This document shows, one piece after another, positions 1 through 7,699 of a stretch of DNA of 64,000 bases. Where the stretch lies: assembly GCA_910585345.1 (NCBI GenBank), contig CAJUDS010000003.1, positions 124,001 through 188,000 of the forward strand, read 5' to 3'. The stretch is from an uncultured Lachnospiraceae bacterium. Lineage in GTDB: Bacteria > Bacillota > Clostridia > Lachnospirales > Lachnospiraceae. The notes under the pieces were generated by a model. That model was not told the DNA's origin. It saw nothing but the letters and a program-made list of their open reading frames with translations, and did no database searches. A program made the position numbers and the translations under genes. Positions within the stretch are counted from its first letter, which is position 1. The number at the start of each line of letters is the position of its first letter.

Positions 1-262
1 CCCCATTGATGCGGAAACGCTCCCGCATTGTCACTAAGTGCGGCGATGTAAACATCCCCGTTCTGTATCCGGCTTTTTGTAAAACAGACGACAAATAGGC
101 ACAAACGGAACCTTTTCCGTTTGTGCCTGCAATATGAATCACAGTTTTCTCTTTGCATGGATCTCCGAGCCTTTGCACAAAGGCTCGGGTATCCTCTATC
201 TTGTTCTTTTTTGTAAACTTCGGAATCTCAAGAAGATACGCTTCCGCTTCCTCATATTTCAT
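1..262 (-). CDS. folC: Folylpolyglutamate synthase / dihydrofolate synthase, N-terminal part (truncated by window edge)
   Basis: This is the first 87 codons of a Mur-ligase-family enzyme that adds glutamate to folates (and possibly to dihydropteroate) using ATP, in the cytoplasm. The translated start MKYEEAEAYLLEIPKF is followed by the P-loop signature AGTNGKGSVCAYLSSVL and then TSPHLVTMRERFRING, both hallmarks of FolC. The ATG at 262 lies 5 nt past the stop codon of the upstream FapA-like gene, so the two are probably co-transcribed and translationally coupled. The rest of the gene, with the glutamate ligase domain, lies outside the window. Family assignment is firm; whether the enzyme is mono- or bifunctional cannot be judged from this fragment. 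Confidence 0.93.
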   Translation of the reverse strand, partial: MKYEEAEAYLLEIPKFTKKNKIEDTRAFVQRLGDPCKEKTVIHIAGTNGKGSVCAYLSSVLQKAGYRTGMFTSPHLVTMRERFRING

Positions 263-267
263 ATCCG

Positions 268-1725
268 CTACTCTGCTTTGACCAGTCCCTGAAAAGGTTC
301 CGACACAATCTCTCCATTCAGGCACTTATAGGTAGCATACTGCGTGCCGCCCGCCGACTGCTTACTATAGCCGTTAATGCCCAGAATAACCCCTTTGTTG
401 GTCATACCTTCCGCATTGATCTTGGCTCCCCTTCCCATCTCAATCCGATTCTGGCACTGTGCCATCTCATCTTTTATGTCATCCAGCTGCCTGAAATATT
501 CATCCTTCTTGCCGTTTAATATCAGCAGACTGCCGCTGGCTGTTTCACCCTGGAACTGCTTCTGCTTGATCATGAAATTCATTTTTTCCAGAATATCTTC
601 CAGTTTCTTCTGAATCTCTTTCTCCTGTTCCGCACACTTGGCGTATTTATCCATCGTTTCCTGCTCATAGCCCGCATATACAATTGTCTTTACTTCCGCG
701 GCATTCCCCAGATTAAATGCGTCCACGCCGTGCAGCGCAAAAACTTTGCCGCCTATGATACTGCCCCGTTTCCCTTTTACTACAACTCTGTTGCCTGCAG
801 TAACATTGGCGTTCAAAATATAATTTGCTTCGATGTTTGCCTCCGCAGTCACTTCGCACTGCTCAATAAAATTGGCAAACACATTGCCTCTGGCACGGAC
901 TCTGCCTTTCATGTTGCCTTGTACGCCTCGTTTCAGCACGATATCGCCGCCGGCAAAAAGTTCAGCGCTCTCTACTGTGCCCTCAATCGTCAGATTCCGT
1001 CCTGCACGAATCAAAACGCCCGCGCTGACGTTTCCGCTTATGACAACATCTCCGAAAAATTCAATCCTCCCGGTGCTCAAATCCACATCACCCGGCACCT
1101 CATGCACCGTCCGGATATCAATATTGCCGTTTTTCAGTTCTATCTTCCCCGCTACTTTGGCAAAATACAGGCTTTCCCGCCGTTCCACGCTCATACCGCG
1201 CAACGGCTGCAGTTCTTTCACAGGCTTGCTCTGCAGAATCTGTCCGTCCACCATGTAGCCGTCTTCTCCGGCAACCGCCGCATGGTACTCCGCAAGCAGA
1301 TCACCCGCTTTTACACTCTGCAGCATATTCATACTGCCGTAATCCACGGAGCCATCCTCCCGGATTACCGGACCTGTAGCCGAATTGTCCAGAGAAAACA
1401 GATATTCGTAATAGCCATCCTGGCCTTCAATTACCTCTTTTCCTTTCGCTACCAGTATCTCCCGGTCATACACACCTTTTTTAGACATGGCAACCAGACG
1501 CGGCATCAGATATCCTGTTGTCACGCCCTCCGCACGAAGCATATCCAGAAGTGCATCTACCTTGTGCTTTCCGCCTCCAGAAGGTTCCGCCAAATACATC
1601 CACGCTTCCATCCGGTCATCAGATACACGGACATACGACTTCTCCTGAATTTTGCTTCCATGTAAGAATCTTTTTTTCAGTTCCCCCAGTTGTTCCCGGG
1701 TTAGTGTTAAAATCTCTTCAGCCAT
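268..1725 (-). CDS. FapA family protein (DUF342)
   Basis: 485 aa. Residues about 180-340 hold the glycine-rich beta-helical repeats typical of DUF342/FapA proteins, for example VPGDVDLSTGRIEFFGDV and GNVSAGVLIRAGRNLTIEG. A helical, charged stretch (about 355-440) follows. N-terminal residues 1-170 match the usual FapA_N type region. Family members are cytoplasmic proteins; the Vibrio homologue FapA affects flagellar pole placement, but most clostridial members have no known role and no flagellar genes lie nearby. The ATG at 1725 is preceded by GAGGGATGATTCC, a usable ribosome site. The gene sits between valS (28 nt upstream) and folC (5 nt downstream) on the same strand. No signal peptide or membrane segment is visible. 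Function is not inferred beyond the family. Confidence 0.88.
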   Translation of the reverse strand: MAEEILTLTREQLGELKKRFLHGSKIQEKSYVRVSDDRMEAWMYLAEPSGGGKHKVDALLDMLRAEGVTTGYLMPRLVAMSKKGVYDREILVAKGKEVIEGQDGYYEYLFSLDNSATGPVIREDGSVDYGSMNMLQSVKAGDLLAEYHAAVAGEDGYMVDGQILQSKPVKELQPLRGMSVERRESLYFAKVAGKIELKNGNIDIRTVHEVPGDVDLSTGRIEFFGDVVISGNVSAGVLIRAGRNLTIEGTVESAELFAGGDIVLKRGVQGNMKGRVRARGNVFANFIEQCEVTAEANIEANYILNANVTAGNRVVVKGKRGSIIGGKVFALHGVDAFNLGNAAEVKTIVYAGYEQETMDKYAKCAEQEKEIQKKLEDILEKMNFMIKQKQFQGETASGSLLILNGKKDEYFRQLDDIKDEMAQCQNRIEMGRGAKINAEGMTNKGVILGINGYSKQSAGGTQYATYKCLNGEIVSEPFQGLVKAE

Positions 1726-1753
1726 GGAATCATCCCTCTATATTAAGTATCGC

Positions 1754-4417
1754 TTATTTTTGCAATTGTTGCAAGCGATTTTCCACCTGTTCCATCATTT
1801 GGGTGTATTTTTTTTGTTTTTCCCGCTCTTCTTCTATTTTAGCAGCAGGAGCCCGGGAAATAAACTTCTCGTTGGTAAGCATACCGGCGCAGCGCGCAAG
1901 CTCGCCGGCAAGTCTTTTCTTTTCTTTTTCCAGACGTTCGATCTCCTGACGGATATCAACCAGCTCCGCAAAAGGAATATAAATCACAGCGTCCGCCGTA
2001 ACGACAGACACAGCGTCGTCCGCTATGCCGCTCTTATCCTCCTGCACGGCTACTTCAGAAGCATATGCCAGAGAAGCAAAGAACAGTCGCCCCTGGGTAA
2101 AAATTTTTCTACTCTCTTCCCTGGGACTGACAACATAGACTTTTGCTTTTCTGCCGGGCGACACATTCATTTCCGTACGCACATTACGGATTCCTCTGAC
2201 CGCCTCTTTGATCGCTTCAATTTCTCTTTCTTCTTTTGTAAACTCCCATGCTTCCTTGTATACAGGCCATGGAGAAATCATAATGGATTCCTCTTCATCC
2301 TGCAGATTACAGTAAATCTCCTCCGTAATAAACGGCATATAGGGATGCAGCAGTTTCAATGCCTGCAAAAGCACTGTCCGCAGCGTCCACAATCCCGCGT
2401 TCCGGCTCTGCTCATCGTCACTGCCGTACAGTCTTGGTTTTACCATTTCAATATACCAGTCGCAGAATTCATCCCAGATAAAATCATACACCTTCTGCAC
2501 TGCAATGCCCAGTTCAAAATGCTCCATATGCTCCGTTACTTCTTTTACAAGCGTATTGAACCTTGACAAAATCCACTGGTCCACCGGCTGCAGCTGCGCC
2601 GGCTGCTTGCTTCCGACCCGGCTGTCTTTCATATTCATCATAATGAACCGCGACGCATTCCATATCTTATTGGCAAAATTGCGGCTGGCTTCTACTTTCT
2701 CATAATAGAAACGCATATCATTTCCCGGCGCATTGCCCGTCACCAGTGTCAGACGCAGCGCGTCCGCCCCATACTTCTCTATGATCTCCAAAGGATCAAT
2801 GCCGTTCCCAAGCGATTTGGACATCTTACGTCCCTGGGAATCCCGGACAAGTCCGTGGAACAGTACGGTTTTAAAGGGTTTCTCTCCCATCTGCTCATAA
2901 CCGGAGAAGATCATGCGGATTACCCAGAAAAATATAATATCATAGCCCGTCACAAGAACATCCGTCGGATAAAAATATGCCAGATCCTCCGTCTGCTTTG
3001 GCCATCCCAACGTAGAAAACGGCCATAGCGCTGAAGAAAACCAAGTATCCAGCGTATCCGGGTCCTGTGTGAAATGGCCGCAGCCGCACTGCGGGCAGGC
3101 GTCAGGAAGCTGCCGCGCCACCACGACTTCTCCGCAATGGTCACAATAGTAAGCCGGAATCCGGTGCCCCCACCAAAGCTGCCGGGAAATACACCAGTCA
3201 CGGATATTGTCTGTCCAATTGAAATAAATCTTCTCCATGCGCTCCGGCACAAGCCTGATCTCACCCTTTTTCACTGCCTCTACCGCCGGCCTAATCAGCT
3301 CGTCCATCTTTACAAACCACTGCTTCTTGATCATCGGCTCAATCGTAGCGCCGCATCTATCATGGGTGCCTACATTGTGGGAATATGCCTCTATGCGCAC
3401 CAAAAGACCCATCCGGTCAAGTTCCTCCACGATCTGCCTTCTCGCCTCATAACGGTCCAGACCCTGGAACCTGCCGCCGTTTTCATTTACGGTGGCATCG
3501 TCATTGAATATATTCACTTCCGGCAGACCATGTCTCTTCCCCACTTCAAAATCATTGGGGTCATGGGCCGGTGTAATCTTTACAACTCCCGTGCCAAACT
3601 CCATATCCACATAAGCGTCGGCAACGATCGGAATCTCCCGGTTAACAATCGGCAGCATGACCTTTCTGCCGATCAGAGAACGGTATCTTTCATCCGCCGG
3701 ATTGACCGCAACCGCCGTATCGCCTAACATCGTCTCCGGGCGTGTCGTAGCAAATTCCAGAAACTGCGTGGCGCTCACACTGCCGTCCTCTTCTACCAGC
3801 GGGTATTTAATGTGCCAAAAATGTCCGGCCTGCTCTTCATACTCTACCTCGGCGTCGGAAATGGAGGTATTACATACCGGACACCAGTTGATAATACGGC
3901 TGCCTTTGTAAATCCAGCCTTTTTCATGCATCCTGCAGAATACTTCCGTCACGGCCTGATTGCAGCCCTCGTCCATGGTAAAGCGTTCTCTGTCCCAGTC
4001 GCAGGAAGAACCCAGCTTTTTCAATTGTCCGATAATTCTGTCGCCATATTCCCGTTTCCAGGCCCATGCTCTTTCCAAAAAGCCTTCCCGGCCCAGCGCC
4101 TGTTTGTCTATCCCTTCTTCTTTTAATTTTTCGGTGATCTTCACTTCCGTCGCAATGCTGGCATGATCTGTTCCCGGCTGCCACAATGCATTATATCCCT
4201 GCATCCGCTTAAACCGGATCAGAATGTCCTGCATCGTCTCGTCAAGAGCATGTCCCATATGGAGCTGCCCGGTTATATTGGGCGGCGGAATCACAATTGT
4301 AAACGGTTTTTTCGTCCTGTCCGCTTCCGCGTGAAAATATTTTTTATCCAGCCATTTCTGATACAATCTGTCCTCGATGCCCTGCGGGTCATATGTCTTC
4401 GCAAGCTCCCTGCTCAT
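1754..4417 (-). CDS. valS: Valyl-tRNA synthetase
   Basis: 887 aa, the expected size for bacterial ValRS. It charges tRNA-Val with valine using ATP and hydrolyses mischarged threonyl-tRNA in its CP1 editing domain. Visible landmarks are the class I HIGH motif in PPPNITGQLHMGHALDET (about residues 44-61), the editing region (about 190-345), a zinc-binding CDHCGEVVVARQLPDACPQC segment (about 420-440), the KMSKS loop in GRKMSKSLGNGIDPLEII (about 525), the anticodon-binding helical domain, and the ValRS C-terminal coiled coil from about 815 to the end, rich in E, K and R. The ATG at 4417 has an excellent AGGAGG site 6 nt upstream. Expression is controlled by a T-box leader (separate entry). No missing catalytic motifs were seen. 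Confidence 0.97.
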   Translation of the reverse strand: MSRELAKTYDPQGIEDRLYQKWLDKKYFHAEADRTKKPFTIVIPPPNITGQLHMGHALDETMQDILIRFKRMQGYNALWQPGTDHASIATEVKITEKLKEEGIDKQALGREGFLERAWAWKREYGDRIIGQLKKLGSSCDWDRERFTMDEGCNQAVTEVFCRMHEKGWIYKGSRIINWCPVCNTSISDAEVEYEEQAGHFWHIKYPLVEEDGSVSATQFLEFATTRPETMLGDTAVAVNPADERYRSLIGRKVMLPIVNREIPIVADAYVDMEFGTGVVKITPAHDPNDFEVGKRHGLPEVNIFNDDATVNENGGRFQGLDRYEARRQIVEELDRMGLLVRIEAYSHNVGTHDRCGATIEPMIKKQWFVKMDELIRPAVEAVKKGEIRLVPERMEKIYFNWTDNIRDWCISRQLWWGHRIPAYYCDHCGEVVVARQLPDACPQCGCGHFTQDPDTLDTWFSSALWPFSTLGWPKQTEDLAYFYPTDVLVTGYDIIFFWVIRMIFSGYEQMGEKPFKTVLFHGLVRDSQGRKMSKSLGNGIDPLEIIEKYGADALRLTLVTGNAPGNDMRFYYEKVEASRNFANKIWNASRFIMMNMKDSRVGSKQPAQLQPVDQWILSRFNTLVKEVTEHMEHFELGIAVQKVYDFIWDEFCDWYIEMVKPRLYGSDDEQSRNAGLWTLRTVLLQALKLLHPYMPFITEEIYCNLQDEEESIMISPWPVYKEAWEFTKEEREIEAIKEAVRGIRNVRTEMNVSPGRKAKVYVVSPREESRKIFTQGRLFFASLAYASEVAVQEDKSGIADDAVSVVTADAVIYIPFAELVDIRQEIERLEKEKKRLAGELARCAGMLTNEKFISRAPAAKIEEEREKQKKYTQMMEQVENRLQQLQK

Positions 4418-4497
4418 AGCAAACCTCCTGTTTTATCCGTATAAAATTGATACGCGCCGTCACATCCGGTACCCTCTGCCCCGGAAAGGCGGACTAT

Positions 4498-4740
4498 AAA
4501 AACACCCTCTACCAACTGTACATTGATAAAGGGCGAAGTCCGCGGTACCACCTTTTTTATTACTTTGATCCGTTAACGGGGATAGGGCGTGAAACCCTAC
4601 TGTCGCCAACTCGTTCAGGCTCCCGGTTCCAAAGCTACCTTCCATGATTTCCGCTTTAAGCTGCCTTACAGCCAACGGACCGCTCTCTCTGTCAATGGAA
4701 ATCCATGTACTCCTCTTTGTCATTACCTTTTCATTTATGC
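4498..4740 (-). promoter_or_regulatory. T-box riboswitch leader of valS
   Basis: On the minus strand the conserved T-box GGTGGTACCGCGG (complement of 4540-4552) is preceded by a long structured leader. It is followed by an intrinsic terminator: CGCCCTTTATC pairs with GGTAGAGGGTG (4504-4534, all positions paired counting G-U) and runs into T5 (4499-4503). A candidate specifier triplet GTA (valine; complement of 4636-4638) lies in the 3' half of Stem I. The reading is that uncharged tRNA-Val stabilises the antiterminator and allows valS transcription. The T-box and terminator are directly visible; the specifier assignment needs a covariance-model fold. Confidence 0.92.
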
Positions 4741-4757
4741 AAAATTACTTGCCTAAA

Positions 4758-4786
4758 ATGATATCTATTTTTAACAGGTTTGTCAA
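4758..4786 (-). promoter_or_regulatory. Sigma-A promoter of the valS leader
   Basis: On the minus strand TTGACA (complement of 4781-4786), a 17-nt spacer and TATCAT (complement of 4758-4763) form a near-consensus promoter immediately upstream of the T-box leader. The predicted start, near 4750, would give a leader of roughly 330 nt. Confidence 0.75.
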
Positions 4787-4840
4787 TAGACAATCTGTTC
4801 GAGTTTTTGCATTTTTGCGAAGCCCGGTATGGTTAAAATT

Positions 4841-5401
4841 TCAGTAACAGCACACTGACAAAAGCGGCAGCGTCATACAAAACACCGTCCCGGCGCCGCC
4901 CTTTGGCCGATAAGCGCCAATCAGGTACAGACACTCTCCAAAGCGCCGCATATAAATCCGGCACCTCCATTCTCTTGCGTCCGTCCCGTCCCAGACCGCC
5001 GCCCAAACCACGCTGCCAGCGCCATTTCGCTTTATGCTTCTTATTTCCATACGCACAATCCTCTCCCGCAGCAGAAAGTCCGGTAATCTGCCGAATCTGT
5101 CCGTCCCGCTGCCGCAGTAATACAACGCTGCCCTCACAACGCGCCCCATCTCCCATTTATCCGCGCTGTGCACGCGCTGCCGCACAAACGGCGCATAAAG
5201 GTCCGAATGTTCCGGTATGACAGTCCGGCATTTCTCCTCTCCTTCCTCCCAGGCCTCCTTTTCCCTGCAGCAGGCCACCCTGGCTCTGAAATACCCGTCA
5301 ATCTTTCCTATCATACTCTCCTGTATTTCTACAATACCGCAGCCAGTCATCGTCAGACATACCCAAAGCAGCAGTACCGTCTGCAATATGTTCCGTTTCA
5401 T
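4841..5401 (-). CDS. Putative lipoprotein of unknown function
   Basis: 186 aa from the ATG at 5401, chosen because AGAGGGGAAGC lies just upstream and the protein then begins MKRNILQTVLLLWVCLTMTGC. That is a classic lipoprotein signal peptide, with a hydrophobic core and a TMTGC lipobox ending at Cys-21. An in-frame upstream extension to 5491 has no signal logic. The mature part is unusually rich in Arg, Trp and Cys and ends in a second hydrophobic stretch (FCMTLPLLSVCCY). No family was recognised. It is divergently arranged with the XRE regulator at 5598; the shared intergenic region carries two palindromes that could control both genes. Expected location: extracytoplasmic face of the membrane. 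Confidence 0.6.
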   Translation of the reverse strand: MKRNILQTVLLLWVCLTMTGCGIVEIQESMIGKIDGYFRARVACCREKEAWEEGEEKCRTVIPEHSDLYAPFVRQRVHSADKWEMGRVVRAALYYCGSGTDRFGRLPDFLLRERIVRMEIRSIKRNGAGSVVWAAVWDGTDAREWRCRIYMRRFGECLYLIGAYRPKGGAGTVFCMTLPLLSVCCY

Positions 5402-5499
5402 AATGCTTCCCCTCTTTTGTGCGCTCTCCGACCGTTCCGGCTGACAACCCTGTCCAAGCCGTACTTCTGCACTTCTTACTTCTTCTGTCATTTGCAGAT

Positions 5500-5572
5500 T
5501 GACATTCAGTGAATGTCAATATTCCTTGTCATAATAGCATACCATAAGATAAATGACAAGCAGTGAATGTCA
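5500..5572. promoter_or_regulatory. Twin palindromic operators between lipoprotein gene and XRE regulator
   Basis: Site 1 (5500-5518) is TGACATTCA-G-TGAATGTCA, a perfect 9-bp inverted repeat around one base. Site 2 (5554-5572) is TGACAAGCA-G-TGAATGTCA, with the same right half and a degenerate left half. The centres are 54 bp apart. Site 1 lies just upstream of the -35 and site 2 covers the expected transcription start of the regulator promoter, an arrangement suited to autorepression. Binding by the adjacent XRE protein is inferred. Confidence 0.7.
5526..5554 (+). promoter_or_regulatory. Promoter of the XRE regulator
   Basis: TTGTCA (5526-5531), a 17-nt spacer and ATAAAT (5549-5554). It is bracketed by the two palindromic operators. 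Confidence 0.6.
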
Positions 5573-5597
5573 ATTTATGCAGGAGGATTCTCATCTT

Positions 5598-5837
5598 ATG
5601 TTTATCAACAAATCATCTGACGGAAAAAACAACATCTGCGGAGATAAAATTGCCAGACTCAGAATCCAGTCGGGAATTTCGCAGCGGGCGCTGGCTGATA
5701 AATTTCAGATTGCCGGACTTGATATTGATAAAAACGCCATACAACGAATCGAGTCCGGCAAAAGATTTGTGACAGATATCGAACTAAAGGTTATGGCGGC
5801 AGTGTTGGAAATTACGGTGGATGCGCTGCTGGAATAG
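5598..5837 (+). CDS. XRE-family helix-turn-helix transcriptional regulator
   Basis: 79 aa from the ATG at 5598, preceded by a perfect AGGAGG (5581-5586, 11 nt away). The longer in-frame ORF from 5553 begins inside an operator and lacks a ribosome site. Residues about 13-70 form a Cro/CI HTH: GDKIARLRIQSGISQRALAD, then KNAIQRIESGKRFVTDIELK, ending with LEITVDALLE. The protein is a DNA-binding domain with no sensory or oligomerisation domain. It is probably an autorepressor that may also act on the divergent lipoprotein gene, given the two matching palindromes in the shared intergenic region. Its last codons form a hairpin with the end of the convergent ABC gene. Target genes are otherwise unknown. 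Confidence 0.85.
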   Translation: MFINKSSDGKNNICGDKIARLRIQSGISQRALADKFQIAGLDIDKNAIQRIESGKRFVTDIELKVMAAVLEITVDALLE

Positions 5838-5851
5838 CCCAGCTATTCCAG
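5829..5851. terminator. Perfect hairpin shared by two convergent gene ends
   Basis: CTGGAATAGC-CCA-GCTATTCCAG is a perfect 10-bp stem with a 3-nt loop spanning the last codons of both the XRE gene (stop 5835-5837) and the ABC gene (stop 5843-5845). There is no adjacent T-run, so a bidirectional terminator or RNA-end stabiliser is only a suggestion. Confidence 0.5.
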
Positions 5852-7699
5852 TTCGCTCAATCCCGTGTATAACTGATAATATCTTCCTTTCTGTTCCAGC
5901 AGCACGTCATGATCGCCCCGCTCGATAATCTCACCGTTTTCCAACACCATAATCGCATTGGCATTGCGCACGGTGGAAAGCCTGTGGGCAATGACCAGCG
6001 TAGTGCGTTCCGCCATCAGCCGGTCCATACCATGTTCGATATGCTTCTCCGTCCTCGTATCCACAGAACTGGTCGCCTCATCTAAAATCAGAATCGGCGC
6101 CCGGGAAACTGCAGCACGGGCAATATTTAAAAGCTGTCTCTGCCCCTGGCTCAGATTTGCACCATCGCCTTCCAGCACCGTATCATACCCATGTTCCAGG
6201 CGCATAATAAAGGAATGCGCGCTGGCTGTTTTCGCCGCCTGGATAACCTCCTCATCGGTAGCGTCCAGACGGCCGTAACGAATATTTTCCATCACTGTGC
6301 CTGCAAACAGATGGGTGTCCTGCAGCACCATCGCCACATGGCTGCGCAGAGAATCCCGGCTGATATCCATGACGTCCACGCCGTCAATGGTAATGCTGCC
6401 GCTCTCAATATCGTAAAAACGGTTAATCAGATTGGTAATGGTCGTTTTACCGGCGCCTGTTGAACCTACAAAGGCTATTTTCTGTCCCGGCTTTGCGTAT
6501 AACGTAATGTGCTTTAAAATCGTCTTGTCAGGATCGTAACCAAACGTCACATCCTGCAGAACGATTTCCGCATGAAAATCAGGATTTTCCCGTTTAAAAG
6601 CATATTTTTCATTGCCGGAAGGCACATTCCATAACCATTTTCCATCTTTTTCTCCAATAGTAAGCGCCAAAGCAGAGTCCTCCGCCTCCTGCGTCTCATC
6701 CATAACTGCAAAAACACGCTCCGCGCCCGCCAGTGCGGAAAAGATCGTATTCATCTGCATCGAGAGCTCATTGATGGGGCGGCTGAACTGTCGGGAATAG
6801 TTGACAAATACGGTCAGGCCCCCGATATCAAATCCTCTGAGCACACAGAGAATGCCGCCGACCACTGCAGTCAATGTATAATTAATCTGGCTCATGTTTC
6901 CCATAACAGGCCCCATCATACCGCCAAAAAACTGAGCGCCCAACTGTTTTGCCTGCAGTTCCTTATTATAACGCTCGAATGCTTCCACCGCCTTGTCCTC
7001 ATGACAGAAAACCTTGACCACTTTCTGTCCGGTAACCGTTTCCTCCACATAGCCGTTAAGCGCGCCCAGAGCTTCCTGCTGCGCCTGGTAATATTTGCGG
7101 CTACGCCTGGCGACACTCTGTCCCGCTTTCAGCATCAGCGGCAGCATCACGACTGTGACTAAAGTCAGCCAGATATTGGTGTACAACATCAGCAAAAACG
7201 TACCGACAATGCTGATTACACCCAATAGGATCTGCACCAGCGTCTGATTGAGCATCTCTCCCACCGCATCGACGTCATTGGTAAATCGGCTCATAATATC
7301 GCCATGGTTATGGCTGTCAAAATATCTGACCGGCAGTTTCTGCGTCTTGGCAAAAAGGTCACCACGCAGTCTCTGCAGCGCATCCTGCGCCACTGTAATC
7401 ATAATCCGCGCCTGCAGATACTGGGACACGATACCGGCCGCAAAAATCAGCAGCATCACAAATACGGCTTTGGCAAGAAAGGCAATGCTGCCCGCGCCCG
7501 AAGTCAGGCCATTGATAACAGGCCGCAGCATATAAGAACCTGCCAGTGAGGAAACTGCCGTAACTACCACGCAGAAAAATACAATCGCCAGTCTGCCTTT
7601 ATCATGCTCCAGATAAGAAGCCAGTCTTTTTATGGTCCGCCTTGTATGCTGTGGTTTCCCAAACGCCCGCATCCCCTTGTTTCTTCCCGGTCCCGGCAT
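5843..7699 (-). CDS. ABC exporter half-transporter, canonical NBD (heterodimer partner B)
   Basis: 618 aa, an MdlB/LmrA-type half-transporter. The N-terminal membrane domain (about residues 35-330, six helices expected) is followed by an ATPase domain with Walker A GSTGAGKTTI (about 420), a signature loop LSQGQRQLL that departs from LSGGQ, Walker B ILILDEATSSVD with the catalytic Glu, and switch His in AHRLSTVRN. It follows the sister gene with a TAATG overlap (1 nt), so equal expression is likely. The pairing of a complete Walker B here with a Walker B Asp in the partner is the pattern of heterodimeric exporters such as BmrCD and TM287/288. Substrate unknown; multidrug or lipid export is typical of the family. 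Located in the cytoplasmic membrane. AGGAGG lies 10 nt before the ATG. Confidence 0.93.
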   Translation of the reverse strand: MPGPGRNKGMRAFGKPQHTRRTIKRLASYLEHDKGRLAIVFFCVVVTAVSSLAGSYMLRPVINGLTSGAGSIAFLAKAVFVMLLIFAAGIVSQYLQARIMITVAQDALQRLRGDLFAKTQKLPVRYFDSHNHGDIMSRFTNDVDAVGEMLNQTLVQILLGVISIVGTFLLMLYTNIWLTLVTVVMLPLMLKAGQSVARRSRKYYQAQQEALGALNGYVEETVTGQKVVKVFCHEDKAVEAFERYNKELQAKQLGAQFFGGMMGPVMGNMSQINYTLTAVVGGILCVLRGFDIGGLTVFVNYSRQFSRPINELSMQMNTIFSALAGAERVFAVMDETQEAEDSALALTIGEKDGKWLWNVPSGNEKYAFKRENPDFHAEIVLQDVTFGYDPDKTILKHITLYAKPGQKIAFVGSTGAGKTTITNLINRFYDIESGSITIDGVDVMDISRDSLRSHVAMVLQDTHLFAGTVMENIRYGRLDATDEEVIQAAKTASAHSFIMRLEHGYDTVLEGDGANLSQGQRQLLNIARAAVSRAPILILDEATSSVDTRTEKHIEHGMDRLMAERTTLVIAHRLSTVRNANAIMVLENGEIIERGDHDVLLEQKGRYYQLYTGLSELE

